Source: Lachnospiraceae bacterium (lineage in GTDB: Bacteria > Bacillota > Clostridia > Lachnospirales > Lachnospiraceae). Taken from it: DNA of 59,373 nucleotides. Numbering within the stretch: the stretch's first letter is position 1; every line of letters begins with the position of its first letter. The notes beneath the pieces were generated by a model. The model was given only the letters and a program-made list of their open reading frames with translations, searched no databases and was not told where the DNA came from. The stretch lies in NCBI GenBank assembly GCA_024683645.1, contig JAIKYA010000159.1:1-59373 (forward strand). Direction: 5' to 3'. Made by a program: the position numbers and the translations under genes. Below are positions 8,847-17,269 of this stretch, one piece after another.

Positions 8847-9180
8847 CATGTGAGTGCAACGGTCATCCGATAGATCTTCGGAGAAGATCAATCGGATGAG
8901 GAGTCGCTTATCGCGGAGAAGAAAAGAACCGCAGATCAGCCGGAAAACAAGTTTTCCGGGTGGCAACGATGCGGATGCATGTGAGTGCAACGGTCATCCG
9001 ATAGATCTTCGGAGAAGATCAATCGGATGAGGAGTCGCTTATCGCGGAGAAGAAAAGAACCGCAGATCAGCCGGAAAACAAGTTTTCCGGGTGACAACGA
9101 TGCGGATGCATGTGAGTGCAACGGTCATCCGATGGATCTTCGGAGAAGATCAATCGGATGAGGAGTCGCTTATCGCGGAG
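8847..9180 (+). repeat. 131-bp tandem repeat, 2.5 copies, hairpin-rich
   Basis: Copies start at 8847, 8978 and 9109 (period 131); the third stops after about 72 bases. The copies are near identical: one base differs between copies 1 and 2 (TGGCAACG against TGACAACG), and copy 3 differs once (GATGGATC). Each full unit has two hairpins: a 15-bp stem with one A-A mismatch (CATCCGAT plus GATCTTC, loop GGA) and a 9-bp stem CCGGAAAAC/GTTTTCCGG. The array ends just before a T-run (9183-9189). It fills most of the 454-base gap between nrdD and nrdG and holds no gene. Confidence 0.95.
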
Positions 9181-9218
9181 TGTTTTTTTGATAATTGTGA
9201 AAGGAACGAATATCTGTA

Positions 9219-9725
9219 ATGCGCTACCATAATATTACTCACGATGATATGTTAAACGGTGACGGCCTGCGCGTAGTTCTGTGGGTAGCGGGCTGTGAGC
9301 ATTGCTGCAAGGGCTGCCAGAATCCGCAGACCTGGGATGCCGAAGGCGGGCTGCCTTTTGATGAGGCTGCGAAAGCCGAGATCTTTGAGCAGCTGGATAA
9401 GTCTTATATCTCGGGACTCACTTTTTCCGGCGGAGATCCGCTTTTTCCGGGGAACAGGGTGGATGTGCGGAAACTGGCTCAGGAAGTAAAGGAAAAATAT
9501 CCGGACAAGACTATCTGGCTTTATACGGGATATCTCTGGGAACAGGTGCTGCATTATCCGGTGATGCAGTACGTGGACGTACTTGTCGACGGAGAGTTCG
9601 AACAGGATAAATTTGATGCAAATCTGCGCTGGAAGGGGAGCGCCAACCAGCGGGTCATCGATGTACAGAAGAGCCTTAAGCTTACGGATCCCACGGATCC
9701 GGTAATTTTCTGCGAGGATTATTGA
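9219..9725 (+). CDS. nrdG: anaerobic ribonucleotide reductase activating protein (radical SAM)
   Basis: Generates the glycyl radical on NrdD from S-adenosylmethionine. 168 residues, the usual size. The radical SAM cluster motif CX3CX2C is Cys26, Cys30 and Cys33 (CEHCCKGC), followed by Q-N-P typical of NrdG, and the SAM-binding GGDP is at residues 71-74. AAAGGA about 15 bases upstream is a modest ribosome site. Separated from nrdD by the tandem repeat array, which could change the NrdD to NrdG ratio. Four bases precede dut, so these two are co-translated. Confidence 0.96.
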   Translation: MRYHNITHDDMLNGDGLRVVLWVAGCEHCCKGCQNPQTWDAEGGLPFDEAAKAEIFEQLDKSYISGLTFSGGDPLFPGNRVDVRKLAQEVKEKYPDKTIWLYTGYLWEQVLHYPVMQYVDVLVDGEFEQDKFDANLRWKGSANQRVIDVQKSLKLTDPTDPVIFCEDY

Positions 9726-9729
9726 GAAT

Positions 9730-10164
9730 ATGGAAAAGATAAAGATCAAATATTTTACGGACAGGATAGAGAAGCTGCGTTATATTGACGGAAAGTCGGA
9801 CTGGATAGATCTGCGCTGTGCCGAGGATATAGTGCTTAAGAAGGGAGAATTTAAGCTGATCCCTCTCGGCGTTGCCATGCAGCTGCCGAAAGGCTATGAA
9901 GCCCATGTGGTGCCGAGGAGTTCAACATTTAAAAACTTCGGCGTGATACAGACAAACCATTGCGGGGTGATAGACGAGAGTTATTCGGGCGATAACGACC
10001 AGTGGTTTATGCCGGTGTATGCCGTGAGAGATACGGAGATACATGTAAATGACCGTGTATGCCAGTTCAGGATCATGGAGCATCAGCCGGCCATCGATTT
10101 TGAAGAAACGGACCGGCTGGGGGATACCGACCGCGGCGGTTTCGGCAGCACCGGAAAGGCATAG
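9730..10164 (+). CDS. dut: deoxyuridine 5'-triphosphate nucleotidohydrolase
   Basis: Hydrolyses dUTP to dUMP, keeping uracil out of DNA and feeding dTMP synthesis. 144 residues, trimeric type. Motif 2 is PRSS at residues 62-65, motif 3 [10 protein letters not shown] at 79-88 with catalytic Asp82, motif 4 RVCQFRI at 109-115, and the C-terminal RGGFGSTG at 135-142 that closes on the substrate. Motif 1 is divergent ([10 protein letters not shown]). Its place behind nrdD-nrdG makes a deoxynucleotide supply operon. A terminator follows. Confidence 0.95.
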   Translation: MEKIKIKYFTDRIEKLRYIDGKSDWIDLRCAEDIVLKKGEFKLIPLGVAMQLPKGYEAHVVPRSSTFKNFGVIQTNHCGVIDESYSGDNDQWFMPVYAVRDTEIHVNDRVCQFRIMEHQPAIDFEETDRLGDTDRGGFGSTGKA

Positions 10165-10205
10165 CAAAATAAGCCCTGAGCTGTTGAATTTTTTAAGGTA
10201 CAGTT

Positions 10206-10238
10206 AAAGCGGAAATCTTGTGTTTTTCGCTTTTTTTT
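10206..10238 (+). terminator. Rho-independent terminator after dut
   Basis: Stem AAAGCGGAAA (10206-10215) pairs with TTTTCGCTTT (10224-10233) with one G-T wobble and an 8-base loop, then an uninterrupted T-run to 10238. Confidence 0.8.
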
Positions 10239-10246
10239 GTTAAAAT
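10218..10246 (+). promoter_or_regulatory. possible promoter of the GS[FY]-repeat operon
   Basis: TTGTGT (10218-10223), 17-bp spacer, TAAAAT (10241-10246). It overlaps the dut terminator. Predicted start near 10253 would leave about 70 bases of leader before ATG 10322. Match to consensus is moderate. Confidence 0.4.
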
Positions 10247-10321
10247 GTTATGCGTAATTTTATGTGCAAAGCCGGTTTGTCAAAGCGAACCGACGATGAT
10301 ACCGGTTTTCGCGGAGCTCAA

Positions 10322-11227
10322 ATGGGAAGAGTTTTTGACTGGCTGGACAGGAAGACGTACGAGCCTGTCCGGGAATATGACATTCGGATAAACTCTTTGG
10401 CGGCATTCCATGCAGGGTATGCCTTTTTCTCGTTGATCAATTATGAAGATGATATAAATGCCTTCCATGTATACAATGTCTGGAACGGAGAGTTTAATTC
10501 AAAGCTTGTGAGCGCTCTGCCATCGGGCGGTTTTATGCTGCATTGCGACAGGGAGCTGGCGGAGCGGCTTTCGGAAGGCAATACCGGTTATCCGGTTTTC
10601 GTCAGGTTAAAGTCAAAGCGCGGACGGCTCTATGTGATGAGCTTCTGTGTTACCTATTCCGATATGGTCATGGATATGTATTTCAACGGCTGCGAGGTGA
10701 TCCCGCCCGAATATGTATGGTTCTTCAGAAATGAAGCACCGGACGATGCTCATATGAACGAGAGCATGATAAGCCGGGAAGTCCCGGCACTTGCCGGCAG
10801 CCGTATACCTTCTTTATTCGGACCGCGTACAAGCTACAGGGGCAGTTACGGCAGCGGTCTGTTTATGCGCGGAAGCTACCGCAGGACGGGAAGTTTCAGA
10901 AACAGCCTGCGATCTTCATACAGTTTCGGCAAAGGTTTCGGAGCAGTCAGCGGCATCGGAGGCGCCGGCAGTTTTGCAAGAGGCAGTTTTCTTTTGGGCT
11001 ACGGTTACGGGAGCTTTCTGAGAGGGAGTTTTCCGGCAAGGCTCTATAACGGCAGTTATTATTCCGGAAGCTATCACAGGGGGAGCTTTGTTTACGGCGG
11101 CGGTGACGGCGTATCAAGATATATGCGGGGTGAGAGCGGTGATACCGGTCTTGAAGGCAGAAAGGATGTACGCTTCGTAAACAGAAGGCTCATCGAAGAG
11201 CTGGGTTACGGATTGGATCTTATATGA
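10322..11227 (+). CDS. hypothetical protein with GS[FY] repeat region
   Basis: 301 residues from ATG 10322, which has GCGGAG five bases upstream; the frame is open to an ATG at 10250 that lacks any ribosome site. Residues 1-140 look like a folded alpha/beta domain of unknown family. Residues about 171-262 are low complexity, basic and rich in Gly, Ser, Tyr, Phe and Arg, with ten GS[FY] triplets. In the second half they fall at spacings 5, 9, 5, 9, 5, 5, i.e. a roughly 14-residue unit of the form GSFxRGSFxxxxYx. Codons for the triplet vary freely, so the peptide rather than the DNA is being kept. The tail (about 263-301) is ordinary sequence. No signal peptide or membrane helix. The stop overlaps the next start (ATGA). 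Function unknown. Confidence 0.8.
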   Translation: MGRVFDWLDRKTYEPVREYDIRINSLAAFHAGYAFFSLINYEDDINAFHVYNVWNGEFNSKLVSALPSGGFMLHCDRELAERLSEGNTGYPVFVRLKSKRGRLYVMSFCVTYSDMVMDMYFNGCEVIPPEYVWFFRNEAPDDAHMNESMISREVPALAGSRIPSLFGPRTSYRGSYGSGLFMRGSYRRTGSFRNSLRSSYSFGKGFGAVSGIGGAGSFARGSFLLGYGYGSFLRGSFPARLYNGSYYSGSYHRGSFVYGGGDGVSRYMRGESGDTGLEGRKDVRFVNRRLIEELGYGLDLI

Positions 11228-12072
11228 AAGGCTTCTATTCACTCTGGACAGCACCATATTTCGTAAAAGGCGGGGAAAGCTTTCATCTGGAGGATTACGA
11301 GATCGCAACCCTTCTGCTCTCTGTTGCTGCCTATCAGGCTTATAACGGTCCCGTACGTATGTATGCCGATGATACCGCGTGCAGCTATCTGGAGGAAGAG
11401 GGGATAGCGGATATCTTTGAACGCGGCGTGGTAAGGATGGAAGTACCTGATGATATCGATCCGAAAGTATACTGGGCAGCGGGGAAAATGGTGGCACTTT
11501 CAATGGAGGATACCCCTGCCGTTATGATAGATACGGATCTCATCATCTGGAAAAATATAGAAAAAGAACTGAAAGACGCATATGTAAAGGTGATACACAG
11601 GGAGGAACTGAATCCCGAGATATACCCGGATCCCGGATGTTTCGAGATGAAAAAGGGTTATGAATTTCCCGCAGGCTGGGACTTTAAGGTGCTTCCGGCC
11701 AATACGGCGCTGCTCTATATCGCTGATGCGGATCTTAAGGATAAGTTTACCTGTGAGAGTCTTAAGTTTATGAAGATGAGTGAGCAGACCGATGACAAAC
11801 TCTGCCACATGGTTTTCGCAGAGCAGAGGATACTCCCGATGTGCGCGGCAGCAAAGGGGTACGGAGTTGAGGCCTTCTGCAGCGATCCGGGAAAACTCAG
11901 GGAACAGAGCCTGTTTACACATATATGGGGGCACAAGAACGTGTTTAAGTTCAATATGGACGAGCGCCGTGCTTTCTGCAGAAGATGTGTAAAGAGACTG
12001 GCGGGCGAGTTCCCGCTTATGTATGTAAAAGCCAGAGAAATAAAGGAACTGGAGGATATCCTTAATGCTTAA
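11224..12072 (+). CDS. glycosyltransferase-like (DxD) protein of unknown function
   Basis: 282 residues, soluble, starting at the ATGA shared with the repeat protein. The N-terminal half has a GT-A-like pattern: a beta-strand/helix layout and a hydrophobic strand ending in MIDTDLIIW (about residues 99-107) that supplies a DxD-type metal and nucleotide-sugar site. The C-terminal half has several Cys and His residues (H-I-W-G-H near 237-241) and ends in a helix. Predicted role: transfer of a sugar, acceptor unknown. The tight coupling suggests the neighbouring repeat protein as a candidate acceptor, which is inference. The family may be one known only as a DUF; exact assignment not verified. 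Confidence 0.7.
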   Translation: MKGFYSLWTAPYFVKGGESFHLEDYEIATLLLSVAAYQAYNGPVRMYADDTACSYLEEEGIADIFERGVVRMEVPDDIDPKVYWAAGKMVALSMEDTPAVMIDTDLIIWKNIEKELKDAYVKVIHREELNPEIYPDPGCFEMKKGYEFPAGWDFKVLPANTALLYIADADLKDKFTCESLKFMKMSEQTDDKLCHMVFAEQRILPMCAAAKGYGVEAFCSDPGKLREQSLFTHIWGHKNVFKFNMDERRAFCRRCVKRLAGEFPLMYVKAREIKELEDILNA

Positions 12073-13006
12073 GGTATCTCATATATATAAAAGCTACAGC
12101 GGCAGGGAAGTTATAAGCGACCTTGATTTTGAGACGGAAAAGGGCGGAATATACGGATTTCTCGGACCGAACGGTGCAGGCAAGAGCACTACGATGAACA
12201 TGCTGGCGGGCTACCTGAGACCGGATTCGGGAGATATTAAAATAGGCGGCATCTCGCTTTTGAAAAATCCGCTGAAAGCCAGAAAGCTGCTTGGCTATCT
12301 GCCGGAGCAGCCTCCGCTGTACCAGGATATGACGGTAAGGGAGTATCTTGAGTATACCGCTGAACTTAAGGGACTGCGTGGTGCGGATAAAAAAAGCGAA
12401 ACAAAGCGGGTTGCGGAGCTTGCCGATCTTGAACCTGTCCTGAACAGGCTGATAAGACAGATATCAAAAGGCTACAAACAGAGAACGGGACTCGCAGGAG
12501 CCATCTGCGGGGATCCCGAACTCCTGATACTTGATGAACCAACATCCGGGCTCGATCCCAAGCAGATCGTGGAGATGAGAGGGCTGATAAAAAAGCTCGG
12601 AGAAAAGAGGACCATCATCCTTTCAACTCATATACTCAGCGAAGTGAGTGCGGTGTGTGATCATGTGCTCATACTGTGCGGAGGAAAGCTTCTGGCTGAT
12701 TCGCCAAAGGATGAACTCCTTACGAAATACAATGACAGGCAGAGACTTAAGCTCGTGCTGAAAGGCAATGCTACTGCCGCAGAGAACGATGCTTCTAAGA
12801 TAGAGGGAGTGGAGAGTATCAGAACGCTGAGCGAGGATGAAAACTCGACGGTCATAGAACTGACCGCAACGCCCGGCGAGGACCTGCGGGAAGCGGTGGC
12901 GCAGATGTGCGTATCTGACGGCTTTACGCTGCTGGAACTTGCCGATAACAGGATCGGGCTTGAAGATGTGTATCTGAAACTGACACAGGGGGGTGAGGAA
13001 GAATGA
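12065..13006 (+). CDS. ABC transporter ATP-binding protein
   Basis: 313-residue ATPase of the CcmA/GldA/NatA type. Walker A is GPNGAGKST at residues 34-42, the ABC signature is ISKGYKQR near 138-145, Walker B is LLILDEPTSGLDP, and the switch histidine is in LSTHIL. A C-terminal extension of about 90 residues is typical of ATPases paired with ABC-2 permeases. The start overlaps the glycosyltransferase-like gene by eight bases and the end overlaps the permease by four, so it is translationally coupled to both. It energises the permease/GldG-type protein that follows. Confidence 0.92.
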   Translation: MLKVSHIYKSYSGREVISDLDFETEKGGIYGFLGPNGAGKSTTMNMLAGYLRPDSGDIKIGGISLLKNPLKARKLLGYLPEQPPLYQDMTVREYLEYTAELKGLRGADKKSETKRVAELADLEPVLNRLIRQISKGYKQRTGLAGAICGDPELLILDEPTSGLDPKQIVEMRGLIKKLGEKRTIILSTHILSEVSAVCDHVLILCGGKLLADSPKDELLTKYNDRQRLKLVLKGNATAAENDASKIEGVESIRTLSEDENSTVIELTATPGEDLREAVAQMCVSDGFTLLELADNRIGLEDVYLKLTQGGEEE

Positions 13007-15117
13007 TCCCTGTGCTGAAAAAAGAATGGAAATCCAATTTTAAGACCCTGACCGGCTGGCTGTTCCTTGCGATCACGCTGTTCTTCACGGGCTGGTATTT
13101 CAAAGCTTACGGACTGGATGAAGGATATCCTTACCTTTCGTATATCATAGGCGGGCTGAAGCTTATATTCATGTTTACTTTTCCGCTGCTTACCATGAGG
13201 AGCTTTGCGGAGGAGAAAAGATACAGGACCGATCAGCTGCTGTTTACCGCACCCGTCTCTGCCAGAGCCGTTGTAGCCGGAAAGTACCTGGCAGCGCTTA
13301 TGACCTTTCTTACGACAGTTCCCCTGCTGCTTGTATTCATGTTCATACTGTCGATATACGGGGACGTGCCTTTTAAGGAAAATGTCGTTGCGGTAATTTA
13401 TTTTGTGCTGTTTGGCATGGCCTGTATAGGTATAGGGATATTTATCTCTGCGCTTTCGGATAACCAGATAATCGCTGCCGTCCTGACTTTCTTTGTGCTC
13501 ATGTGCAGTGCCTCGGTATCGGGGATAGTGAGCTCGGCCGGGGTGAAGAATGAAGTGCTGCTTAAGATATTCGGGCTCTTTGACCTGGCCAGACCTTTTG
13601 ATAACGGTATGTACGGTACGCTTGACCTTGCCGATCCGGTATATTATATTTCCGTTACGATACTCATGCTCTATCTTACGGAATTTGTCCTGACTTCCCG
13701 CAGGCTTCATGTGAAGACCAGCGGTTTTCTGAATGCGGCGACAGGAGTTCTCAGGCTCGTACTGGTCCTGGCAGTGATGGCCGGCTGTAATCTGGCTGTC
13801 AGGGGGCTGGAGTCCGGAAAGCGGACCATAGATATGACCTACAATAAGATACGTTCTCTTTCGGAACAGGCAAAGGAAGCGATAGAGGGGCTGTCCGAAG
13901 ACGTTATGATCTATGTCTACTGTAATGAGAGTGAAAAGGATGATACCCTGGATTCAACCCTCAGCTATATGTCGGCATATAATGACAGGATAAAGACTGT
14001 ATATATCGACCCCGCGGCCAATCCGCAGTTTTACCGCCAGTACAGCGACAGGGAGCCTTCGACAGGCAGCCTGATAGTGACCGCCGGTGACAGGAGCAGG
14101 GTGATAGAATATGCAGACTGTTACAAGCTGAATTACAAATACGCTTACAACGCGGTGAGCGATACCTATGTGGTCAGCGGCTATGATGTGACGGGCTATG
14201 ACGGTGAGGGAAAGATAGTATCCGCCATAGATTATGTAACGGATGCGTCGCTTAAAAAGATATACTGTATAGGCGGGCATGATGAAGCGGAAGTTGATAC
14301 GGAACTGAAGATGCGTATAGAGAACGCTCATTTCGAGCTGGAGAACATAAACCTGCTGCAGTATGACGAAGTGCCGCAGGACTGCAGCGTGCTCTTCCTG
14401 CTCGGGCCGCTTACGGATCTGACGGATGATGAGCTGGGAAAACTGAAAAAATTCACGGGGCGGGATGCGGGTGCCGTGCTGCTTTGCGCATATACGGACG
14501 GTACCGTGCAGAAAAACTACGATTCACTGCTTGCAGGACTGGGGATAAAGGTGCTGGACGGAACGGTCTATGAGGTCAACGAGGCATATTATAACAACGA
14601 AGATTCCTATCTCCTGCCGGTCATAGCGGATACACCGTGGACGCAGGGGATATACACCGGGGACCGTACAAGGTATATTTATATGCCTTTTGCAAAAGGC
14701 CTGAAACTTACCGAAACACCGGGAGCCGAATGCAGGACATTCCTTTCTTCTTCCGAGAGTGCACGCTTAAACGGAACGGATGAGGATGAAGAAGGACCTT
14801 TTTCACTGGGTGTATATGTAAAAAAGTACCTTGATAAGGGAAGCTTCAGGGCTGCGGTCATCTCATCGGATTACTTCCTGGATCCGGGAATAAACCGCGC
14901 GGTCGGCGGCAGCAACCACAATCTGTTCATAAAACTGCTGACGTCGGTAGCCGAGACGGGAGAGGTAGCTGACATAGCGGTAAAGAATTACGAATATGAC
15001 CGCATACTGGTGCCGGGAGGCGTCAGGACCGTAATGGGCGGATTCTTCATGGCTGTTCTGCCGCTTATGATGATAGCGGTAGGCATGATCATCAGAGAGA
15101 TAAGGAAAAGAAAATAA
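13003..15117 (+). CDS. ABC-2 permease fused to a GldG-type auxiliary domain
   Basis: 704 residues. Residues 1-240 hold six predicted membrane helices of a GldF-like permease. A further helix near 243-266 leads into an extracytoplasmic region of about 400 residues of the GldG/ABC_transp_aux kind (segment starting near IRSLSEQAKEAI, with a periplasmic-binding-like LLGPLTDLTDDE region). A last helix (about 680-698) ends in a basic tail. In Bacteroidetes GldF and GldG are separate subunits of a gliding-associated transporter; in Firmicutes related transporters have no assigned substrate. Overlaps the ATPase stop (ATGA). In this operon it could export or anchor a modified product, but that is not shown. 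Confidence 0.85.
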   Translation: MIPVLKKEWKSNFKTLTGWLFLAITLFFTGWYFKAYGLDEGYPYLSYIIGGLKLIFMFTFPLLTMRSFAEEKRYRTDQLLFTAPVSARAVVAGKYLAALMTFLTTVPLLLVFMFILSIYGDVPFKENVVAVIYFVLFGMACIGIGIFISALSDNQIIAAVLTFFVLMCSASVSGIVSSAGVKNEVLLKIFGLFDLARPFDNGMYGTLDLADPVYYISVTILMLYLTEFVLTSRRLHVKTSGFLNAATGVLRLVLVLAVMAGCNLAVRGLESGKRTIDMTYNKIRSLSEQAKEAIEGLSEDVMIYVYCNESEKDDTLDSTLSYMSAYNDRIKTVYIDPAANPQFYRQYSDREPSTGSLIVTAGDRSRVIEYADCYKLNYKYAYNAVSDTYVVSGYDVTGYDGEGKIVSAIDYVTDASLKKIYCIGGHDEAEVDTELKMRIENAHFELENINLLQYDEVPQDCSVLFLLGPLTDLTDDELGKLKKFTGRDAGAVLLCAYTDGTVQKNYDSLLAGLGIKVLDGTVYEVNEAYYNNEDSYLLPVIADTPWTQGIYTGDRTRYIYMPFAKGLKLTETPGAECRTFLSSSESARLNGTDEDEEGPFSLGVYVKKYLDKGSFRAAVISSDYFLDPGINRAVGGSNHNLFIKLLTSVAETGEVADIAVKNYEYDRILVPGGVRTVMGGFFMAVLPLMMIAVGMIIREIRKRK

Positions 15118-15157
15118 AAGATCCAAAATACGGATCCCAGTATAAAGGAGAGAGATT

Positions 15158-16612
15158 ATGGAAAAGATCAGAACAAGGTATGCACCATCACCCACGGGAA
15201 AGATGCATGTGGGAAACTTAAGGACGGCACTTTACGAGTTTTTGATTGCGAAGCACGAAGGCGGTGACTTTATGCTCCGTATAGAGGATACGGATCAGGA
15301 ACGCTTTGTGGAAGGAGCCATCGATATAATAAACCGTACACTTGAAAAAACGGGACTTTATCATGATGAAGGACCCGATAAGGACGGCGGTTACGGACCT
15401 TATGTGCAGAGCGAGAGGGTAAAGACCGGCATATACATGAAGTATGCGAAGGAGCTCATAGATAAGGGCGAGGCATATTACTGCTTCTGCGATAAGGAGA
15501 GGCTGGCAACGCTTAAGACGGAAGTAGTCGAAGGCAAGGAGATAAGCATCTACGACAAGCACTGTCTCTCTCTTTCAAAAGAAGAGGTGGAAGCAAATCT
15601 GGCGGCGGGCAAACCCTTTGTAATACGTCAGAATATTCCGAATGAGGGAACGACCACATTCAGCGATGAGCTGTATGGGGATATAACGGTTGATAACGCG
15701 GAGCTTGATGATATGGTACTGATAAAGTCAGACGGTTATCCGACTTATAATTTTGCGAATGTTGTGGATGATCATACAATGAACATCACCCACGTTGTAA
15801 GAGGTAATGAGTATATATCTTCCTCGCCCAAGTACCAGAGACTCTATGATGCCTTCGGCTGGAAGAGTCCGGTATACATACATCTTCCGCTGATCACAGA
15901 TGAGACGCACAAGAAGCTTTCAAAGAGGAGCGGACATTCATCCTTTGAGGATCTTATAGAGCAGGGCTTCCTGACGGAAGCAATAGTGAACTTTATAGCG
16001 CTGCTTGGCTGGAGTCCGGAGGATAACCGCGAGATCTTTTCACTGGATGAGCTGATAAAGGAATTTGATTACCACCGTATCAGCAAGTCACCGGCTGTTT
16101 TTGATATCGTAAAGCTTAAGTGGATGAACGGCGAATACATAAAGGCCATGGATGAGGATAAATTCTTTGAACTTGCCGGACCTTATCTTGATAAATACCT
16201 GAAACCGGGACTTGATAAGCTTAAGATCGGCCGCATGGTAAAGACGAGGATCGAGATATTCCCGGATATCGAGGAACTGGTGGATTTCTTTAATGATCTG
16301 CCGGAATATGATCCGGAGATGTATGTTCACAAAAAGATGAAGACCACTAAGGAAACTTCACTTCCCGTACTCAAAGACATGCTTGAGATACTGCGGGCAC
16401 AGGATGACTGGTCAAACGATGCGCTTTATGCAAGACTGCTGGAGTATGTGACAGAACATGAGTACAAGAACGGTTACGTGATGTGGCCGTTGCGTACTGC
16501 TGTCAGCGGTAAGCAGATGACGCCGGCAGGAGCAACCGAGATAATGGAAGTGCTCGGTAAGGAAGAGAGTTTAAGGAGGATAAAAGCAGGAATAGAACTG
16601 CTTGAGAAATGA
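15158..16612 (+). CDS. gltX: glutamyl-tRNA synthetase
   Basis: Charges tRNA-Glu (and possibly tRNA-Gln in organisms using the amidotransferase route). 484 residues, class I. The HIGH-type motif is HVGN at residues 17-20 within [11 protein letters not shown], and the KMSKS-type motif is KKLSKRSG near residue 252. The anticodon-binding helical domain fills the last 150 residues. AAGGAGAGAG before ATG 15158 is the ribosome site. No T-box-like leader is present in the 40 bases separating it from the upstream ABC gene, so it may be read through from that operon or use an undetected promoter. Confidence 0.96.
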   Translation: MEKIRTRYAPSPTGKMHVGNLRTALYEFLIAKHEGGDFMLRIEDTDQERFVEGAIDIINRTLEKTGLYHDEGPDKDGGYGPYVQSERVKTGIYMKYAKELIDKGEAYYCFCDKERLATLKTEVVEGKEISIYDKHCLSLSKEEVEANLAAGKPFVIRQNIPNEGTTTFSDELYGDITVDNAELDDMVLIKSDGYPTYNFANVVDDHTMNITHVVRGNEYISSSPKYQRLYDAFGWKSPVYIHLPLITDETHKKLSKRSGHSSFEDLIEQGFLTEAIVNFIALLGWSPEDNREIFSLDELIKEFDYHRISKSPAVFDIVKLKWMNGEYIKAMDEDKFFELAGPYLDKYLKPGLDKLKIGRMVKTRIEIFPDIEELVDFFNDLPEYDPEMYVHKKMKTTKETSLPVLKDMLEILRAQDDWSNDALYARLLEYVTEHEYKNGYVMWPLRTAVSGKQMTPAGATEIMEVLGKEESLRRIKAGIELLEK

Positions 16613-16634
16613 CCATTCCAGGGAGGGGAGGAAG

Positions 16635-17183
16635 ATGAGTGAGATCAAAGAGGAAGAAGTAAAGGACGGGGAGGATACTGCAGAGGAAGAAAAGACGGAT
16701 GCAAAAAGCACCGATGCAGACAGAGATGCCGAAAACGAAGACATCACGGGTTATATACGTACCGATGACGGTGTTGATGACACACCGGATATCTATGAGG
16801 ATCCGCTGGAGCCAAAGAGGCGCGCGGCCTTGTCGCACAGGCATGCAGCAGTGGCGGCCATAGATGCCGGTGAAGATGAGGCGGCATTCAATGAACTGGT
16901 AAAGGCCATGGATATCTACGAAGAGACCATAATGCTCGGCGGCAATGAGCAGGATATCTATGTGCTTCAGAAGACCAGCGGAGCACTGGTCAAACTGGCG
17001 ACCAGGCTTCAGAACCGCTATACCGACCGGAGCCAGGAAGCCTTCAGGAATATGGCTGCGGTTGGTGACGATCCCGGCATGAAGCAGGGATTTTTCAGGG
17101 AAGGCAATGACTGCAGAGACAAAGCGGAGCTTTACCTTCTGGCTATAAGAAAATATACGGATAAAGCCGCACAGTACGGCTGA
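16635..17183 (+). CDS. acidic hypothetical protein
   Basis: 182 residues. Residues 1-60 are highly acidic and probably disordered; residues 65-182 are helical, with a pattern like one or two TPR-type hairpins (segments around AFNELVKAMDIYEE and the KAELYLLAIRKY tail). No signal peptide or membrane helix. ATG 16635 follows GGGAGGGGAGGAAG and is preferred to the TTG at 16602 inside gltX. It ends in a terminator, so it closes the gltX unit. I do not recognise the family. Confidence 0.65.
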   Translation: MSEIKEEEVKDGEDTAEEEKTDAKSTDADRDAENEDITGYIRTDDGVDDTPDIYEDPLEPKRRAALSHRHAAVAAIDAGEDEAAFNELVKAMDIYEETIMLGGNEQDIYVLQKTSGALVKLATRLQNRYTDRSQEAFRNMAAVGDDPGMKQGFFREGNDCRDKAELYLLAIRKYTDKAAQYG

Positions 17184-17188
17184 TCACA

Positions 17189-17221
17189 GGGGGCTGCTTG
17201 ACAAAAGCAGGCCCCCTTTTT
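17189..17221 (+). terminator. Rho-independent terminator after the gltX unit
   Basis: GGGGGC plus TGCTT (17189-17199) pairs with AAGCA, a bulged G, and GCCCCC (17205-17216), followed by five T. Confidence 0.9.
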
Positions 17222-17269
17222 ATACTTAAACGCGTCTGAGTGGGGCCGCTGCTTGGAAAGGCAGGACCT

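Noticed and set aside
8765-9189. CRISPR array
   Set aside because: The period is 131 bp and the units are identical throughout, with no short repeat-spacer alternation and no cas genes.
5678-10164. Prophage segment suggested by rnhA, nrdD and dut together
   Set aside because: No structural, lysis or integrase genes are present; these are ordinary chromosomal forms in anaerobic Firmicutes with normal neighbours.
10322-12072. Classical RiPP cluster
   Set aside because: No lanthipeptide synthetase, YcaO, peptide-modifying radical SAM or dedicated peptidase is nearby (NrdG is the only radical SAM protein). The repeat protein is 301 residues with a folded front domain, unlike a short precursor.
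12661-13710. Minus-strand open frame of 349 codons opposite the ABC ATPase and permease
   Set aside because: Overlaps strong plus-strand motifs and is lysine/histidine/arginine-rich low-quality sequence.
15118-15157. T-box leader for gltX
   Set aside because: Only 40 bases separate it from the upstream gene; no specifier stem or T-box sequence can fit.
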